Positions 7,869-10,758 of a stretch of 10,758 nt of DNA are shown here, in pieces. The notes beneath the pieces were generated by a model, which made no database searches, was not told the origin of the DNA, and was given only the letters and a program-made list of their open reading frames with translations. Where the stretch lies: positions 1 through 10,758 of the forward strand of contig DDIR01000095.1 of the NCBI GenBank assembly GCA_002338715.1. Direction: 5' to 3'. Position 1 is the first letter of the stretch. Each line of letters starts with the position of its first letter. A program made the translations under genes and the position numbers. The DNA is from Phycisphaerales bacterium UBA1845. GTDB lineage: Bacteria; Planctomycetota; Phycisphaerae; UBA1845.

Positions 7869-8151
7869 TTCAACTAGAGGGAACGACACCGTCCTCGAAC
7901 TGCTGGCACTCTGCGCGGGAAGACTTTTTCAAAGTTCCGTTTGCTTGACCAAATTGAACCGCCAGCATCAGGCATGCGGGAACCAAGCCGTCGATGGCGA
8001 CTCTGTCGTCATACGCGGAGTTGCCTGTGATCCGTGCAATCGACTTACTCGTTGCACGCAACCACGACCTCACACGAATCTTGAATCATTCCCAAAGTTG
8101 AATCGGCGGGGCGTCTACATTTGGGACCCGCTCTGTATGGACGTGCGCGGG

Positions 8152-10758
8152 CTAGTTCGATCCCGTGAAGCGCACCTGAAGTTCCGCAAAATCGGCCAAC
8201 GTGATATGGCCATCCGAATCGGTATCGTAACACTCGCAGCCAGATCCAAGACCACCGCCGAAACCTGTGAGGCACGCTTCAAAGGCACGGAAATCGAATA
8301 GATCGACATCGAAGTCGCCGTCGCAGTCTGATTCCATTGGCGCTCGGTACTCGTATGCACCTCGGTCCACCGTCGTGCTTTCGATTCTATTCGCACCGTC
8401 GCGATCGCTGCTGACGTTATATGATCCAAAGGGGCCCCAGAGATTCAAGTCTGCATTTGCGCCGCTATTGACCGACGTTGAACTTGACGCAAGACGGAGT
8501 TCTGTTGGCGAATTGACAAACATTGGATCCATGTCGGTGTTACCGTTTCCGGAGAAGTTTGACAGTCCTGAAATGACAGAGTTTTTGACAGTTACGAATC
8601 CGCTCACTTCTCGAATTTGAGCCTCCTCGTCGAACAAGCTGCCATTGTCCCAGAAGATTGAGTTGTAAACTTCCACATCGCCATTCATAACTGACAGTGC
8701 GCCATTTCCGGATCCTTGGTTGGTGTTTTGCGTGAACGTGCAATTGACCACGTCCAAACTGTTGCGCGCCCCGATCGCGCTGCCGCCGCTTGGCCCAAAT
8801 GCTTGGTTTCCGACGAACACGCTATTTGCGACGACCGTTTGACTCGACTGGTACCAGATCGCTCCGCCGGCGGCTGCGCTATTGCCTTTGAACGTGCAAC
8901 GATCCACGAGCGTACGGCCACCTACGAATCGAATTGCTCCACCGGGAGAGGTCTCACTGGCGGAATTGTTCTCAAACACGCAGTTGATGAACTGACTGAA
9001 GTTGGGGCTTGAGTGTCGAGCATGAATCGCACCGCCGCCATTGACCGCGTAGTTGTTGGTGAATCGGCAGTTTCGAATGACCGGCGTACCTTCATCGATG
9101 AACAAACCTCCGCCCAGACCATCATTGCCGAACGACTCGTCGGTTGCAGCACCGGCAGTCACGGTGAAGCCGTCAAGCGTGGGAGAACCCGACGCGCTCC
9201 AGACCACATGCAGGTTCGTGTCATTTCCAGTCAGGATGGTTTCATTCGTCACGAGATCGCGCTGCGATACATCGACTTCACCGCCGCAGAATCCGCCGAC
9301 CAGCTCGACACCGTTAATCAGATTGAACGAACTGAAAGGATCGCCACCGGGTGAATACGTTCCCTTTGCCACCCAGATTTCTTCGATGAAACCATTGGTG
9401 GCTGCGTGGTTCAGTGCGGTTTGAATATCGGCGAAGGCGTCGTCCCAACTGCTGCCGCAAATCCCCGACGCGTTGTTGACGTCGACGTAGAGCCGCGACT
9501 GCATCGTCGAACATTCGTCGCTTAGCGAAATCGTTGCCGGGTCGCTTGCGATCGAACATCCATCGGTGACGACGACATCGTATTGCCCGGTTTGAGCAAC
9601 TGCGACGGCATCGATGGTAAGCGTGCTTGTTTGCGTACCGGAGTAGGTCCCATCATCTGCAAGCGGTACGCCATCCTTGCGCCATTGATAAGTTGGGTTT
9701 GCGGCACTCGTTGCAACGGACAGCGTGACCATCGACCCACCCGCAACCGTTTGACTTTGCGGGTGCTGCGTGATGACCGGACTCGGCGATTCGACCACGG
9801 TTGTCTCAGCCGACACGAACAGACCGTTCACATGAATCAACGCAACGTAAGTTCCCCCGCCGCCCAGCGGAAAGTCCGTAACAGTCGGTTCGCGTCCAGC
9901 CGCGAAGACACCCTGCGGGCCGAACCAGTAGTAGCTCGCGTTGGTGTACTCTGTGACGCTGAGATGCAAGTCATCGCCAGGACAGAGGGGGCTGTCATTC
10001 GTGGCGACCGGAGCCGGACTGGGTTGCACGACGACAACCGCAATCCCTTCGTAGACATACCCGTCGCCACCGACCTGTGATGCAATAAATCGAAATGAAT
10101 CCAGTCCGACGAATCCTGAGTCGGGCGTGTAACCCAACTGAATGCCAACGACGCTGGCTGCTCCGTGGGCGGCGTCTTCTGAGATAGAAAACTCGTATGT
10201 ATCGGATGGGTCGGCATCGGCGATGATGGGATCGACCGGCGTGGCTGGCGCGTCTTGATCGGTCAAGATCAGTGCGTATGCCGAGGTTAGCGGCGCATCG
10301 TTGCCATAGTCGGTCAGCCCGGAACCAAGCGTGTGGGTCGCCGATGCCTGACCGGCTGACCCGGTTCCGCCGCCTGTACCGCCTGCACCTGCATTACCGA
10401 ATGCGATCGTCGTCGAACTGGGCGTGTACACACCGCCCGGCTCGATCAGCACGCCGATTGAGTGTCCGCCGCGACCGCCACCACCGACGCCGCCTTGTCC
10501 GCCATCTCCACCATCGCCACCGTTTCCACCTCTGCCAACTTCGGACAGGCAAGTTGTCGCACCAAATCCACCCAATCCACCTTCACCGCCGTTGCCTCCA
10601 AGGCCACCACTGCCACCTTGCGCACCGTCACCGGAAGTGATCGTGCTATCGGTGGCGCTAACCGTTGCATTGCGGATGAACATGCCAATTGATGCGCCTC
10701 CCGGTTGCCCCCCTTTGCCACCAGCGCCACCCGGTCCGCCGCCACCGCCACCACCACC
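8152..10758 (-). CDS. Giant exported protein: Gly-rich repeats, cadherin-like and Ig-like domains, parallel beta-helix, dockerin/EF-hand-like C-terminus (5' end outside window)
   Basis: The frame is open to the last base, so the true start and any signal peptide lie outside; the ATG at 10683 is internal to a repeat and not a credible start. In order of translation: glycine-rich repeats (10758 to about 10345), a cadherin-like or Big_9-type domain with YTPDSGFVGLDSF (about 10330-10035), a PKD/Ig-like domain (about 10030-9800), an Ig domain with ITQHPQSQTV, YQWRKDG and GQYDVVVTDG (about 9785-9525), then a right-handed beta-helix (about 9500-8345) with repeated CxFxxNxA and GGA(I) motifs like chlamydial PMP repeats. 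The C-terminus (8155-8335) has two calcium-type loops, DCDGDFDVDLFDF and the canonical EF-hand loop DTDSDGHITLADF, resembling planctomycete dockerin-like tails. No catalytic motif is visible. The likely role is surface adhesin or structural protein; function is unproven. Confidence 0.9.
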   Translation of the reverse strand, partial: GGGGGGGGPGGAGGKGGQPGGASIGMFIRNATVSATDSTITSGDGAQGGSGGLGGNGGEGGLGGFGATTCLSEVGRGGNGGDGGDGGQGGVGGGGRGGHSIGVLIEPGGVYTPSSTTIAFGNAGAGGTGGGTGSAGQASATHTLGSGLTDYGNDAPLTSAYALILTDQDAPATPVDPIIADADPSDTYEFSISEDAAHGAASVVGIQLGYTPDSGFVGLDSFRFIASQVGGDGYVYEGIAVVVVQPSPAPVATNDSPLCPGDDLHLSVTEYTNASYYWFGPQGVFAAGREPTVTDFPLGGGGTYVALIHVNGLFVSAETTVVESPSPVITQHPQSQTVAGGSMVTLSVATSAANPTYQWRKDGVPLADDGTYSGTQTSTLTIDAVAVAQTGQYDVVVTDGCSIASDPATISLSDECSTMQSRLYVDVNNASGICGSSWDDAFADIQTALNHAATNGFIEEIWVAKGTYSPGGDPFSSFNLINGVELVGGFCGGEVDVSQRDLVTNETILTGNDTNLHVVWSASGSPTLDGFTVTAGAATDESFGNDGLGGGLFIDEGTPVIRNCRFTNNYAVNGGGAIHARHSSPNFSQFINCVFENNSASETSPGGAIRFVGGRTLVDRCTFKGNSAAAGGAIWYQSSQTVVANSVFVGNQAFGPSGGSAIGARNSLDVVNCTFTQNTNQGSGNGALSVMNGDVEVYNSIFWDNGSLFDEEAQIREVSGFVTVKNSVISGLSNFSGNGNTDMDPMFVNSPTELRLASSSTSVNSGANADLNLWGPFGSYNVSSDRDGANRIESTTVDRGAYEYRAPMESDCDGDFDVDLFDFRAFEACLTGFGGGLGSGCECYDTDSDGHITLADFAELQVRFTGSN
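10345..10758 (-). repeat. Glycine-rich (GGX)n coding repeat with a 77-residue unit
   Basis: Within the second exported protein, GGN-GGN codon runs (seen on the plus strand as CCACCN/GCCACC) occur at about 10695-10758, 10460-10640 and 10345-10407. Between them a non-glycine element recurs: SIGMFI...STITSG starting at 10692 and SIGVLI...STTIAFG starting at 10461, exactly 231 bases (77 codons) apart. Each unit therefore looks like one or two beta-helix strands capped by a flexible Gly loop. The array continues past the window end. Confidence 0.75.

Larger units (their letters stand above)
7575..8151. other. Non-coding gap between the convergent kinase gene and the second exported-protein gene
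   Basis: No convincing gene was found in these 577 bases. Short open frames on both strands lack recognisable motifs and clear ribosome binding sites. The stretch contains one terminator-like hairpin (7724-7755) and a second near-perfect hairpin (7844-7868). Since the flanking genes converge, it probably holds their 3' untranslated regions; the leftward transcript would have a trailer of about 400 bases before the terminator. I saw no clear rightward terminator after the kinase stop. Confidence 0.6.

Noticed and set aside
7870..8301. Short frames on both strands (7870-8073 minus, 7945-8301 plus, 8045-8275 minus) at the end of the gap
   Set aside because: They overlap each other or the coding end of the 8152 gene and show no domain, start signal or composition that supports translation.
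8152..10683. ATG at 10683 as the start of the second exported protein
   Set aside because: The frame stays open to base 10758, the repeat continues upstream of this ATG, and there is no signal peptide after it.
10460..10758. CRISPR or simple DNA satellite in the CCACC-rich stretch
   Set aside because: The repetition follows the codon frame of a glycine-rich protein and there are no conserved repeats with unique spacers.
10345..10758. Mycobacterial PE_PGRS origin for the glycine-rich segment
   Set aside because: There is no PE domain, the downstream Ig, beta-helix and dockerin-like domains are unlike PE_PGRS proteins, and GGX repeats arise independently.

Overview
The window most likely comes from a planctomycete (phylum Planctomycetota). 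Three things suggest this: an ECF sigma factor directly upstream of a Ser/Thr kinase fused to WD40 repeats, very large exported proteins built from beta-helix, LamG and Ig-like modules, and Cys-Asp/Asn-rich EF-hand or dockerin-like motifs. The assignment rests on gene content alone; there is no rRNA or other marker.

Layout. Positions 1-3117 (or 3222) on the minus strand hold the 5' part of a giant exported astacin-type metalloprotease fused to a fibronectin-like domain, a parallel beta-helix, EF-hand-like motifs and a LamG domain; its 3' end lies beyond base 1. A divergent intergenic region of about 260-360 bases follows. On the plus strand come an ECF sigma factor (3479-4045) and, 10 bases later, a 1172-residue membrane Ser/Thr kinase with WD40 propellers (4056-7574); these two look like one operon. 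A 577-base non-coding gap (7575-8151) contains a rho-independent terminator for leftward transcripts. Positions 8152-10758 on the minus strand hold the 3' part of a second giant exported protein: glycine-rich repeats, cadherin-like and Ig-like domains, a beta-helix and paired EF-hand or dockerin-like loops. Its start lies beyond base 10758.

How it may fit together. The sigma/kinase pair is a known planctomycete signalling arrangement: the kinase's cytoplasmic domain may control the activity of the sigma factor, while WD40 propellers beyond the membrane may sense or bind something. The two flanking exported proteins share a homologous beta-helix module, so the regulator pair sits between two related surface or secreted proteins. 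That these are its targets is an inference from position only. I saw no tRNA, rRNA, CRISPR array, transposase or phage gene.
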